A model generated the notes under the pieces. That model saw only the letters and a list, made by a program, of their open reading frames with translations, was not told the DNA's origin and ran no database searches. A DNA stretch of 11,856 nt. Source: DASZZV01 sp035544835 (lineage in GTDB: Bacteria > Acidobacteriota > Thermoanaerobaculia > Gp7-AA8). Where the stretch lies: assembly GCA_035544835.1 (NCBI GenBank), contig DASZZV010000459.1, forward strand, positions 1 to 11,856. Reading direction: 5' to 3'. The stretch's first letter is position 1, and each line of letters opens with the position of its first letter. Shown piece by piece: positions 5,820 to 11,856 of the stretch. The position numbers and the translations under genes were made by a program.

Positions 5820-6665
5820 ATGACTTCCATTCGAAGATTCGCGGCCGGCGCGGCGCTGGTGGCCCTGACCGGTTGTGCCAGCAGCACCGACGTCAAGAAG
5901 CTCGAGATGTCGGTCACAGAGCTTCAGGACCAGATCTCTCAGCTACGCAAGAGCGCCAGCAGCAAGGAAGACGTTCAGCGCGTGAACGAGCAGCTGGGCA
6001 GCGAGAGCCAGCGTCTGGTCAAGTCCAACGCCGACATGTCGGTGAAGGTCAGCGAGATCGACGACAAGATGCAAAACCTGCAGGGGACCATCGAGCAGAC
6101 CAACTACAGAATCGACCGCATCGTTCAGCAGGTCACGCAGATGCAGCGTGACGTCGCCGATCTCCAGCGCACCCCGCGCAGCGGATCGCCCGCCGGCACG
6201 GCTCCAGCGCCCGGTGGTGTTCGTGGAGAGCAGCCGATCCGTAACGAGATCACAGTGGAGCCGCCCTCGACGCCGTCGGAGGATCCACTGGAGGTTTACC
6301 AGACCGCTTATCGTGATTATCAGAAGGGCAACTACGAGCTGGCGCGACAGGGCTTTCAGGATTTCCTGAAGACCAACTCGAATTCAGATCTGTCGGACAA
6401 CGCCTCGTACTGGATCGGCGAGACATGGTTTTCACAGAAGAAGTATCGAGAGGCCATTCAGCAATTCGATAAGGTGATCAACAGCTTTCCCAAGTCCGAC
6501 AAGGTCCCGGGTTCGCTGTTGAAAAAAGGGTACGCCTATATCGAAATCGGGGAGAAGGCGCAGGGAATCGTGCAGTTACAGTACGTCCTGCACGAACATC
6601 CCAAGTCACCCGAAGCGGCGCTGGCGAAGCAGAAACTGAAGGCGATGGGAATCGATTCGAAGTAG
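5820..6665 (+). CDS. cpoB: CpoB/YbgF, TPR cell-division coordinator
   Basis: This 281-aa protein has a signal sequence and lipobox Leu-Thr-Gly-Cys (Cys19), so it is probably an outer-membrane lipoprotein, whereas E. coli CpoB is a soluble periplasmic protein. Residues about 25-118 form a long coiled coil (heptad-like Leu/Ile/Val, many Gln and Lys), the trimerisation part of the family. A Pro/Gly/Ser linker (about 119-155) leads to about three TPR repeats (about 157-275), with Ala-Tyr-Arg-Asp-Tyr-Gln-Lys-Gly-Asn-Tyr-Glu-Leu-Ala, Lys-Lys-Tyr-Arg-Glu-Ala-Ile-Gln-Gln-Phe and a third motif. CpoB coordinates outer-membrane constriction with peptidoglycan synthesis alongside Tol-Pal. It begins 3 bp after pal and ends the operon. 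Confidence 0.94.
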   Translation: MTSIRRFAAGAALVALTGCASSTDVKKLEMSVTELQDQISQLRKSASSKEDVQRVNEQLGSESQRLVKSNADMSVKVSEIDDKMQNLQGTIEQTNYRIDRIVQQVTQMQRDVADLQRTPRSGSPAGTAPAPGGVRGEQPIRNEITVEPPSTPSEDPLEVYQTAYRDYQKGNYELARQGFQDFLKTNSNSDLSDNASYWIGETWFSQKKYREAIQQFDKVINSFPKSDKVPGSLLKKGYAYIEIGEKAQGIVQLQYVLHEHPKSPEAALAKQKLKAMGIDSK

Positions 6666-6675
6666 GAGGAAACGC

Positions 6676-6704
6676 TTGCATCTTTGGCCGCGCGTTGTTA
6701 AAAG
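6676..6704 (+). promoter_or_regulatory. Candidate rpsT promoter
   Basis: TTGCAT (6676-6681) and TAAAAG (6699-6704) are spaced by 17 bp, placing a start site about 45 bases before rpsT. The boxes match sigma-70 consensus at 3 of 6 and 4 of 6 positions. Spacing and position are good, but the match is modest. Confidence 0.4.
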
Positions 6705-6719
6705 GGGCGGTCACAATCT

Positions 6720-6746
6720 GGCGGCTCCTCGTCGCCACCCATTTTT
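6720..6746 (+). promoter_or_regulatory. Leader hairpin and T-run before rpsT
   Basis: GGCGGC/GTCGCC (6720-6736) makes a 6-bp stem with one G-U pair. After 5 bases a run of five Ts (6742-6746) follows, just before the ribosome site CAGGAGAG. This could be a weak attenuator or a structure used in S20 autoregulation, since S20 of E. coli controls its own translation. The link is inference. Confidence 0.3.
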
Positions 6747-6757
6747 CAGGAGAGAGC

Positions 6758-7027
6758 ATGGCAAACATCAAGTCGGCCGAGAAACAGAATCGCCAGGCCG
6801 AGAAAGCAAAGGCGCGCAATCGGGCCACCAAGTCTAAGCTGCGCAGCACCATGAAGAAGACCCGCGCCGCAATCAGTGAGGGCGCCGCAGCGACCTCCCA
6901 GGAGCTGATGAGCGGAACGTTCTCGGCGATCGACAAGGCCGCAAAGAAGAAGGTCATCAAGAAGAACACCGCCAACCGCCTCAAGTCGCGCCTCGCCGCG
7001 GCGGCGAAGCGCTCGGTCGCGAAGTAG
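6758..7027 (+). CDS. rpsT: Ribosomal protein S20 (bS20)
   Basis: The product is 89 aa, the normal length, starting Met-Ala-Asn-Ile-Lys-Ser-Ala-Glu-Lys-Gln-Asn with AGGAGAG upstream. The long helical body is rich in Lys, Arg and Ala, with Arg-Asn-Arg-Ala-Thr-Lys-Ser-Lys-Leu-Arg-Ser and, near the end, His-less Lys-Lys-Asn-Thr-Ala-Asn-Arg-Leu-Lys-Ser-Arg-Leu, all typical of S20. It binds 16S rRNA in the small subunit. The open frame extends upstream to 6695, but the conserved N-terminus and ribosome site fix the start at 6758. It converges with lptE and ends in a strong terminator. Confidence 0.97.
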   Translation: MANIKSAEKQNRQAEKAKARNRATKSKLRSTMKKTRAAISEGAAATSQELMSGTFSAIDKAAKKKVIKKNTANRLKSRLAAAAKRSVAK

Positions 7028-7049
7028 GGTTCTTCCTAAGCAGCACCCA

Positions 7050-7078
7050 CGAAAGGCGACGTCGAGTCGCCTTTTTCG
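7050..7078 (+). terminator. Intrinsic terminator of rpsT
   Basis: The stem AAAGGCGAC/GTCGCCTTT with loop GTCGA (7052-7074) continues into a T-run (7072-7076). It begins 23 bases after the rpsT stop, in the classical Rho-independent form. Confidence 0.88.
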
Positions 7079-7117
7079 TTTGGAGCGCGTCCATTGAGTC
7101 GAGTTTGGCCTTCGGCT

Positions 7118-7243
7118 TCTTGTGTGGCACAGGCACTCTTGCCTGTGTGCCACGGCGTCGAGCCGTGGCGTTCCTGGAGGGATTCAAAGGAAGCTCGGCC
7201 TCGACGGCCGACACACAGGCAAGAGTGCCTGTGCCACACAAGA
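7118..7243. repeat. 126-bp composite hairpin element, copy 1
   Basis: Perfect 32-bp inverted arms (7118-7149 and 7212-7243) enclose two further hairpins: CCACGGC-GTCGA-GCCGTGG (7150-7168) and TCGGCC-TCGAC-GGCCGA (7195-7211), with a 26-bp centre between them. Each arm is itself a hairpin (CACAGGCA/TGCCTGTG, loop CTCT). Copy 2 at 10424-10549 is in the opposite orientation with the same segment lengths. The element lies between the convergent rpsT and lptE, so it may also act as a 3' barrier for lptE. Open reading through it yields cysteine- and histidine-rich spurious peptides. Confidence 0.93.
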
Positions 7244-7259
7244 TGCTCTGCATTCGTTC

Positions 7260-7769
7260 CTAAAAACCCTCCAGCAGGTTCGCCACCAGCGTCTCCGCAA
7301 ACCGCCGCGCGATCTCGTTGATGGCCCGCGTCTCCTGATCGAAGGCATCCGATGCCGAGGAGTTGATCGGGTAGTTTTCGGTGAAGTAGTAATGCTCGTT
7401 CTGCCAGAGAATCTTGTCCTCGTTCTTGTGGTCGACCAGCTCGATGCGCGCCGTCACCGTCACCTGGTACTGCGTGGCTCGCCCCTCCGTGTTGATCGAC
7501 ACGGGGTTGATGCCGAAACCCTCGATAGTCCCGCGGAGAATAGCGTCCGCTTCCGGAGCGCTTGAAACCAGCTTCAGTCGTCCGCGCGAGACCATCTCCT
7601 CGGCGACCGCCTGCGTCACCCGCTGCTCGAGCTCGACGCGCGAGGTTCGGTTGACGAAGGTCGGAACCTGAATCGTCTTGATGGTCGGGGGAAGGAAGTT
7701 ACCCGTTCCCACCAACGCGTAACCGCATCCGCTCAAGGTGAAACACAACAGCAATAGGGCTCGCTTCAT
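7260..7769 (-). CDS. lptE: LptE, LPS-assembly lipoprotein
   Basis: This 169-aa lipoprotein has a signal peptide ending in Leu-Ser-Gly-Cys (Cys15) followed by Gly-Tyr-Ala-Leu, the usual LptE opening. The body fits the LptE fold: Ile-Gln-Val-Pro-Thr-Phe-Val-Asn-Arg-Thr, a long helix with Glu-Gln-Arg-Val-Thr-Gln-Ala-Val-Ala-Glu-Glu, Ala-Asp-Ala-Ile-Leu-Arg-Gly-Thr-Ile-Glu-Gly-Phe, and strands with Tyr-Gln-Val-Thr-Val-Thr-Ala-Arg. LptE plugs the LptD barrel that inserts lipopolysaccharide into the outer membrane, so it implies a diderm host. The start ATG overlaps the leuS stop (ATGA), giving translational coupling. The leuS-lptE order is common in proteobacteria too, but the holA gene often found next is absent here. 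Confidence 0.92.
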   Translation of the reverse strand: MKRALLLLCFTLSGCGYALVGTGNFLPPTIKTIQVPTFVNRTSRVELEQRVTQAVAEEMVSRGRLKLVSSAPEADAILRGTIEGFGINPVSINTEGRATQYQVTVTARIELVDHKNEDKILWQNEHYYFTENYPINSSASDAFDQETRAINEIARRFAETLVANLLEGF

Positions 7770-10324
7770 CGCACCACCAGATTAACCAGTTTTCCGGGAA
7801 CATAAATCGATTTCACGATCGTCTTTCCCTCCAGATGAGGAACTACTTTGGCCTGGCCTTTTGCTTCGCTGAGGATCGTCGGCTCGTCGGCGGCAGGATC
7901 GACCTCGATCTGACCGCGCAACTTTCCATTGACCTGCACTACGATCGTCAGGACATCCTCTTTCATCAGCTCTCTGTCCGCCGAGGGCCAGCTGCTGCGC
8001 ACCAGTAGATCGTCACCGACCAACTGTTCCCAGATCTCCTCGGTGATATGTGGAGCAAAGGGATGCAGCAGTTTCAGCAGCGGCAAATAGGCGCTGCGTG
8101 CATCGCTGCGCGAACGCCCCCCCTGCCCCAGGTATTCACCGATTGCATTCGACAGCTCCATCATGAGCGAGATCGAGGTGTTGAACTCGAACTTCTCGAT
8201 GCGGACGCTGACACCAGCGATGGTCTGATGAGCTTTGCGAATCATCTTCGCAGCAGCGGGATCGGCAGCGTCTTCCGTTAACGCCCCGATCTGTTCGCCG
8301 AGGCGCCAGACCCTGTTGAGGAAGCGGTAGATCCCGATGACGTCCTCGTCCGACCATGCCGCCTCTTTCTCAGGCGGAGCAATGAAGAGTGTGTAGACGC
8401 GTTCCGTATCGGCGCCAAACCGCTCGATGAGCTCATCAGGTGGAACGACGTTGTATCGCGATTTCGACATCTTCCCGACTTCCGGGATCAGCCGGGCCTC
8501 GGTGCCTTTCCGGTAGGGCACGCCGTCGCGCGTCTCGACCTCTGTCAAAGGAACCCAGGACATGTTCTCCGCCGGATCCCGATAACCCTCTTTGGTGATC
8601 ATCCCCTGATTGAAGAGACGAGCGAAAGGCTCCTCAAAGCCGACCAGCTTCATGTCGTAAAGCACACGGCAGATGAAGCGTGAATACAGCAGATGGAGAA
8701 TGGCATGCTCGACACCACCGATGTATTGATCGACGGGAAGCCAGCGATTCACCAGCTCGCTGTCGAAGATCTGCGTCGAGTCACGGGCGGAGATGAAACG
8801 GGCGTAGTACCAGGACGAGTCGACGAACGTATCCATCGTGTCGGTTTCACGCCGCGCTTTTCCACCACACCTGGGGCAATCGACGTTCACGAACCCCTCG
8901 TGCTTGGCCAGGGGGTTTCCCTCGCGGCCGGTGAAAGGGACATCGAGTGGAAGGCGCACCGGCAAATCCACCGAGGGCACCGGCACGGTGCCGCACTTCT
9001 CGCAGTAGATGATCGGTATCGGCGTTCCCCAGTAGCGCTGCCGCGAGATGAGCCAGTCGCGCAGGCGGTAGCGGGTCATCTTGCGCCCGATGCCGCGCGC
9101 CTCGATGTCGTCGCTGATCTTCTCGATGGCCTCGGTGATGCCTAATCCGGTGATCGCTCCTGACGCCACCGACACCGAGGACTCCTTGTCGGTGAAGGCC
9201 TCGGTCATGGCCGCAGCGTCGAGTTGCGTTTCGCGCGGCCGAACGACTACACGAATGGGAAGATCATACTGACGGGCGAACTCGAAGTCTCGCTGATCGT
9301 GTGCCGGAACCGACATGATTGCGCCGGTTCCATATTGAGGCAGGACGAAGTTGCCGAGCCAGATCGGGATCTCTTCATTCGTGAAGGGATTGATGGCGAA
9401 AGCGCCGGTGAAACGACCTTCCTTCCCGGCGGTATCGGCCTGCCGTTCGAGGTTGCTCTGGTTCCTGACCTTCTCAATGAAGGCAAGAACGCCGTCGCGC
9501 TGCGGATGATCGGCGATCAGCGCAGGGACATCCGAATGCTCGGGCGCCAGAACCATGAACGTTGCGCCATAGATCGTGTCGGGTCGTGTCGTGAAAACAG
9601 TAATGCTTCGGCCGAGCTTCGGCACGTCGAAGCGGACGTCGGCGCCGACGGAGCGTCCGATCCAGTTCCGCTGCATGAGGCGGACTTTCTCCGGCCAGTT
9701 GACGAGTGCGTCGAGGCCGGCATCGAGACGATCGGCGTAGTCGGTGATCTTGAAGAACCATTGCTCGAGATCGCGTTGAATGACCTCCGAAGAGCAGCGT
9801 TCGCAACGACCGTCGACGACCTGTTCGTTGGCGAGCACGGTCCTACACCCCGGACACCAGTTGACCGGTGCTTTGCCACGATAGGCCAGCCCTCTTTCAA
9901 AGAGCTGCAGGAACAGCCACTGGTTCCATCGGTAGTACTCGGGATCACAGGAGGCCAGCTCTTTGGACCAGTCGTAAAGGATGCCCCAGGCCTCGAACTG
10001 CTTTTTTTCGCGCGCGATGTTGGAGACGGTCCAATCCCTGGGGTGAATACCGCGCTTGATGGCAGCGTTTTCGGCGGGAAGACCGAAGGCGTCCCAGCCC
10101 ATGGGATTCAGGGCCGCGCGGCCAGACATCCGAAGATAGCGATAGTAGGCGTCGCCGAGAATGTAGTTTCGCCCATGTCCGACGTGAAGGTCGCCGGAGG
10201 GATACGGAAACATGTTGAGCATGTAGAACTTCTCACCTGGCTTGGTGACGTCGACTTCAGCGACCTTCTCCTCGGCCCAGCGTTGCTGCCATTTCGGTTC
10301 GATCTGTTTTGGCTCGTACGGCAT
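7766..10324 (-). CDS. leuS: Leucyl-tRNA synthetase
   Basis: This is an 852-aa class I synthetase that charges tRNA-Leu. Features in order: the HIGH-type motif His-Val-Gly-His (47-50); a zinc site Cys-Pro-Gly-Cys (157-160) with Cys-Glu-Arg-Cys (174-177); the CP1 editing domain with Thr-Thr-Arg-Pro-Asp-Thr (245-250) and the editing aspartate Asp343 in His-Asp-Gln-Arg-Asp; a second Cys pair set (441-444 and 483-486); the Lys-Met-Ser-Lys-Ser loop (618-622); the anticodon-binding helices (about 690-775); and a C-terminal domain. I start at the ATG at 10324 (GAGGG upstream, conserved Pro-Tyr-Glu-Pro opening). The frame is open back to 10543, but that part reads through a repeat element and would be a false extension of 73 residues. 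Confidence 0.97.
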   Translation of the reverse strand: MPYEPKQIEPKWQQRWAEEKVAEVDVTKPGEKFYMLNMFPYPSGDLHVGHGRNYILGDAYYRYLRMSGRAALNPMGWDAFGLPAENAAIKRGIHPRDWTVSNIAREKKQFEAWGILYDWSKELASCDPEYYRWNQWLFLQLFERGLAYRGKAPVNWCPGCRTVLANEQVVDGRCERCSSEVIQRDLEQWFFKITDYADRLDAGLDALVNWPEKVRLMQRNWIGRSVGADVRFDVPKLGRSITVFTTRPDTIYGATFMVLAPEHSDVPALIADHPQRDGVLAFIEKVRNQSNLERQADTAGKEGRFTGAFAINPFTNEEIPIWLGNFVLPQYGTGAIMSVPAHDQRDFEFARQYDLPIRVVVRPRETQLDAAAMTEAFTDKESSVSVASGAITGLGITEAIEKISDDIEARGIGRKMTRYRLRDWLISRQRYWGTPIPIIYCEKCGTVPVPSVDLPVRLPLDVPFTGREGNPLAKHEGFVNVDCPRCGGKARRETDTMDTFVDSSWYYARFISARDSTQIFDSELVNRWLPVDQYIGGVEHAILHLLYSRFICRVLYDMKLVGFEEPFARLFNQGMITKEGYRDPAENMSWVPLTEVETRDGVPYRKGTEARLIPEVGKMSKSRYNVVPPDELIERFGADTERVYTLFIAPPEKEAAWSDEDVIGIYRFLNRVWRLGEQIGALTEDAADPAAAKMIRKAHQTIAGVSVRIEKFEFNTSISLMMELSNAIGEYLGQGGRSRSDARSAYLPLLKLLHPFAPHITEEIWEQLVGDDLLVRSSWPSADRELMKEDVLTIVVQVNGKLRGQIEVDPAADEPTILSEAKGQAKVVPHLEGKTIVKSIYVPGKLVNLVVR

Positions 10325-10351
10325 CAGGACCCTCTGGAAAAACGAGCGGGA

Positions 10352-10379
10352 AGTATAGCTGGCGAAGATTCCATTTGGA
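10352..10379 (-). promoter_or_regulatory. Candidate leuS promoter
   Basis: On the minus strand, TATACT (10357-10352) is a strong -10 match, with TCCAAA (10379-10374) 16 bp upstream as a weak -35. It would give a leader of about 20 bases carrying the leuS ribosome site. It implies that leuS-lptE can be transcribed apart from dtd. Confidence 0.4.
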
Positions 10380-10423
10380 GCCGGGAGTGTGGCCCTTACC
10401 GCCATTTGTCTGACCGGGTTGCC

Positions 10424-10549
10424 TCTTGTGTGGCACAGGCACTCTTGCCTGTGTGTCGGCCGTCGAGGCCGAGCTCCCTGTGGGTCGTCAACGAAACGCC
10501 ACGGCTCGACGCCGCGGCACACAGGCAAGAGTGCCTGTGCCACACAAGA
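10424..10549. repeat. 126-bp composite hairpin element, copy 2 (inverted)
   Basis: It has the same four-part layout as copy 1, in reverse order: arm (10424-10455), hairpin 10456-10472, 26-bp centre (10473-10498), hairpin 10499-10517, arm (10518-10549). All four 32-bp arms in the window are identical. Aligned in the same orientation, the centres match at only 15 of 26 positions. One hairpin differs by a single base, which converts an A-U pair to a G-U pair. It lies between dtd and leuS and has no coding match of its own. Confidence 0.93.
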
Positions 10550-10595
10550 ACCTCGGGTGACATTAGAAGCGGCCGGCAGGTTGCGGAAGGGTTCG

Positions 10596-11036
10596 TCAAC
10601 GGCTCTCGTACACGAACGTCACCGGCCCATCGTTCTCGAGGGTCACCACCATCATTTCCCGGAACCGGCCGGTTTGAACGGGACGTCCTGAAGCGGCCAG
10701 ACGTGCCACGAACGCGTCGAAGAGCTGCCTCGCCCGCTCCGGCTCCTCGGCGTTATCGAAACTGGGACGCCGGCCACGCGAGAGCGATCCTGCCAGGGTG
10801 AACTGCGATACAGCGAGGATGGAGCCCTCGACGTCTGCCACACTGAGATTCATCTTGCCGGCGGAGTCACTGAAGATCCGTAGCTCTAGAATCTTCTCCG
10901 CCGCAGCGACGACAGCCTCCGCCACGTCACCTTTCTCGATCCCGACCAGAAGCAGAAGCCCGGTCCCAATCCCGGCAATGCGCTCCACTCCCACGTCGAC
11001 ACTGGCGCTTCTGACCCGTTGAATCACACACCGCAT
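10596..11036 (-). CDS. dtd: D-aminoacyl-tRNA deacylase (DTD)
   Basis: This 146-aa protein is nearly the same length as E. coli Dtd. The two family signatures are present: Ser-Gln-Phe-Thr-Leu (77-81), and Asn-Asp-Gly-Pro-Val-Thr with the cross-subunit Gly-cisPro motif (137-140). Arg-Ile-Phe-Ser-Asp (53-57) and Lys-Met-Asn-Leu (61-64) also match. DTD removes D-amino acids (and glycine) wrongly attached to tRNA, using the homodimer interface as the active site. The ATG has AAGGAGTAGAG upstream. It points the same way as leuS and lies 271 bp away across copy 2 of the hairpin element, so the functional theme (tRNA charging fidelity) is shared. It is divergent from ssb. Confidence 0.95.
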   Translation of the reverse strand: MRCVIQRVRSASVDVGVERIAGIGTGLLLLVGIEKGDVAEAVVAAAEKILELRIFSDSAGKMNLSVADVEGSILAVSQFTLAGSLSRGRRPSFDNAEEPERARQLFDAFVARLAASGRPVQTGRFREMMVVTLENDGPVTFVYESR

Positions 11037-11135
11037 CTCTACTCCTTGAAGAAAAACCGTCAGCTCGACATTCTGTTCGGCCCAGGGCGTGATACCAAAT
11101 CGGCCAGATCCGGAATCAAGGGCTTTTCCGGCTCC

Positions 11136-11162
11136 TCGACTGACCCCGAACTACGATAAAAT
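11136..11162 (+). promoter_or_regulatory. Candidate ssb promoter
   Basis: TCGACT (11136-11141) resembles -35 TTGACA at 4 of 6 positions. TAAAAT (11157-11162) is a good -10, but the spacing is 15 bp, shorter than ideal. It sits in the 203-bp dtd-ssb divergent gap, about 78 bp before the ssb start. Confidence 0.3.
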
Positions 11163-11239
11163 AGCGGTCCCACACAGTCTTGGTCTCCGTCTACGACCAG
11201 GGACCTGCCAAGGGACCTTTACATCAAAAGGAGACATCA

Positions 11240-11677
11240 ATGGGCAGCAGCGTAAACAAAGTCATTCTCGTAGGACGCCTCGGCAAAGACCCCGAGGTGA
11301 AGTCAACTCCGTCGGGTACCACCGTTGCGAAATTCTCGATGGCCACGGACGACAGGTTCACCGACAAGGGCGGCGAGCGCCAGGAGCGTACCGAGTGGCA
11401 CAACATCGTGGCCTTCAACAAGCTGGCCGAGATCTGCGGTCAGTATCTCCGCAAGGGGAAGCTGGTCTACATCGAGGGGTCGATCCGCACCGATTCCTGG
11501 GACGACAAGGAAACCGGCCAGAAGCGCTACCGTACCGAGATCATCGCGCAGGCCATGCAGATGCTCGATAAGAAGAGCGACGACGAGGGCGGCAGTTCCT
11601 CCTACGCCGGCTCGCGACGTTCCACGGAGTCGTCGGCAACCAAGGTCGCCGATGACGACGATGACGTTCCGTTCTAA
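11240..11677 (+). CDS. ssb: Single-stranded DNA-binding protein
   Basis: This 145-aa protein starts at 11240 (AAAAGGAGA upstream); an upstream in-frame ATG at 11180 lacks this support. The OB fold spans about residues 4-110: Asn-Lys-Val-Ile-Leu-Val-Gly-Arg-Leu-Gly-Lys-Asp-Pro-Glu at the start, Thr-Glu-Trp-His-Asn-Ile-Val-Ala-Phe at about 51-59, and Gly-Lys-Leu-Val-Tyr-Ile-Glu-Gly at about 73-80. A Ser/Gly-rich linker leads to the acidic C-terminal tip Asp-Asp-Asp-Asp-Asp-Val-Pro-Phe, which recruits replication and repair partners (Val in place of the more usual Ile is common). The protein normally forms tetramers and coats single-stranded DNA in replication, repair and recombination. It is short because its linker is short. 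Confidence 0.97.
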   Translation: MGSSVNKVILVGRLGKDPEVKSTPSGTTVAKFSMATDDRFTDKGGERQERTEWHNIVAFNKLAEICGQYLRKGKLVYIEGSIRTDSWDDKETGQKRYRTEIIAQAMQMLDKKSDDEGGSSSYAGSRRSTESSATKVADDDDDVPF

Positions 11678-11685
11678 ACAGAGTG

Positions 11686-11714
11686 AACTGTGGGGCGGCG
11701 GTCGCCCCACAGTT
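11686..11714 (+). terminator. Strong hairpin after ssb
   Basis: A perfect 12-bp stem (AACTGTGGGGCG with its complement) and a 5-base loop lie 8 bp past the ssb stop. There is no T-run after it, so it may pause or terminate transcription without being a classic intrinsic terminator, or it may protect the mRNA 3' end. Confidence 0.55.
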
Positions 11715-11856
11715 CCAATGCAGAATGCAGAATTGGACCCCCAAGGCGTGTCCGGCTTATTCTGGCGTGCTCTCTTCCCTCTCCCCGGCGGGGAGAGGGT
11801 GCCGCCGCAGCGGCGGGTGAGGGGCCGAACGTTGACGCCGCCTGAGCTTTGAAACG
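11714..11856. repeat. Gene-free tail with hairpin repeats
   Basis: No gene is supportable. It includes a small hairpin (TCCAAT/ATTGGA, 11714-11737) enclosing two AATGCAG-like heptamers. A 10-bp perfect stem, CCCTCTCCCC/GGGGAGAGGG with a GGC loop, follows (11777-11799), and then a GC-rich stretch (11800-11825) with CCGCCGC/GCGGCGGG pairing. The last part resembles dispersed intergenic palindromes in other GC-rich genomes, which I can only say from memory of style. Confidence 0.5.

Noticed and set aside
7036..7321. Small frames encoding Cys/His-rich peptides
   Set aside because: They are readings of the 126-bp repeat in several frames; the same peptides come from copy 2, so they reflect repeat DNA rather than genes.
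7118..10549. CRISPR array or insertion-sequence ends
   Set aside because: Only two inverted copies exist 3 kb apart with housekeeping genes between them and no transposase or Cas gene, so neither a CRISPR array nor a composite transposon is supported.
9224..10801. 525-codon plus-strand open frame
   Set aside because: It lies antisense to leuS and dtd, whose motifs are unambiguous; high-GC antisense frames stay open by chance.

Overview
The window looks like chromosomal core sequence from a GC-rich Gram-negative (diderm) bacterium. It holds a complete Tol-Pal envelope operon, an LptE lipoprotein for LPS export, and housekeeping genes (rpsT, leuS, dtd, ssb). I suspect Acidobacteriota or a nearby phylum. 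The reasons are the gene mix, a stand-alone SWIB-domain protein, and intergenic hairpin repeats of a style I associate with that group. This placement is inference, because no rRNA is present.

Layout. 1-279 has no supportable gene and is packed with GC-rich hairpins. 280-528 (+) encodes an unrecognised 82-residue protein that converges with a SWIB-domain gene (599-895, -). Next on the minus strand are a secreted or membrane-anchored ABM-like dimeric alpha/beta barrel protein (955-1398) and a YkgJ-type cysteine-cluster protein (1484-1786). A 97-bp heptamer-built inverted repeat fills most of the gap between ykgJ and the divergent Tol-Pal operon.

The Tol-Pal operon (+, 1920-6665) runs tolQ, tolR, a TolA/TonB-like transducer, tolB, pal, cpoB. 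TolQ and TolR form the proton-driven motor in the inner membrane. The TolA/TonB-like protein spans the periplasm, TolB and Pal act at the outer membrane and peptidoglycan, and CpoB links the system to cell-wall synthesis. A second heptamer hairpin with a different heptamer sits in the unusually wide tolQ-tolR gap. rpsT (ribosomal protein S20) follows with its own candidate promoter and a strong intrinsic terminator.

On the minus strand, ssb's divergent neighbour dtd (11036 to 10596) is followed by leuS (10324 to 7766) and lptE (7769 to 7260, ATGA overlap). Two copies of a 126-bp composite hairpin element lie in opposite orientation at 7118-7243 and 10424-10549, so they bracket leuS-lptE. ssb (+, 11240-11677) and a hairpin-rich tail close the window.

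The genes are mostly well-known families. I do not see a new defence, biosynthetic or mobile system. The least explained signals are the repeats: the paired 126-bp elements and the two heptamer hairpins on either side of tolQ.
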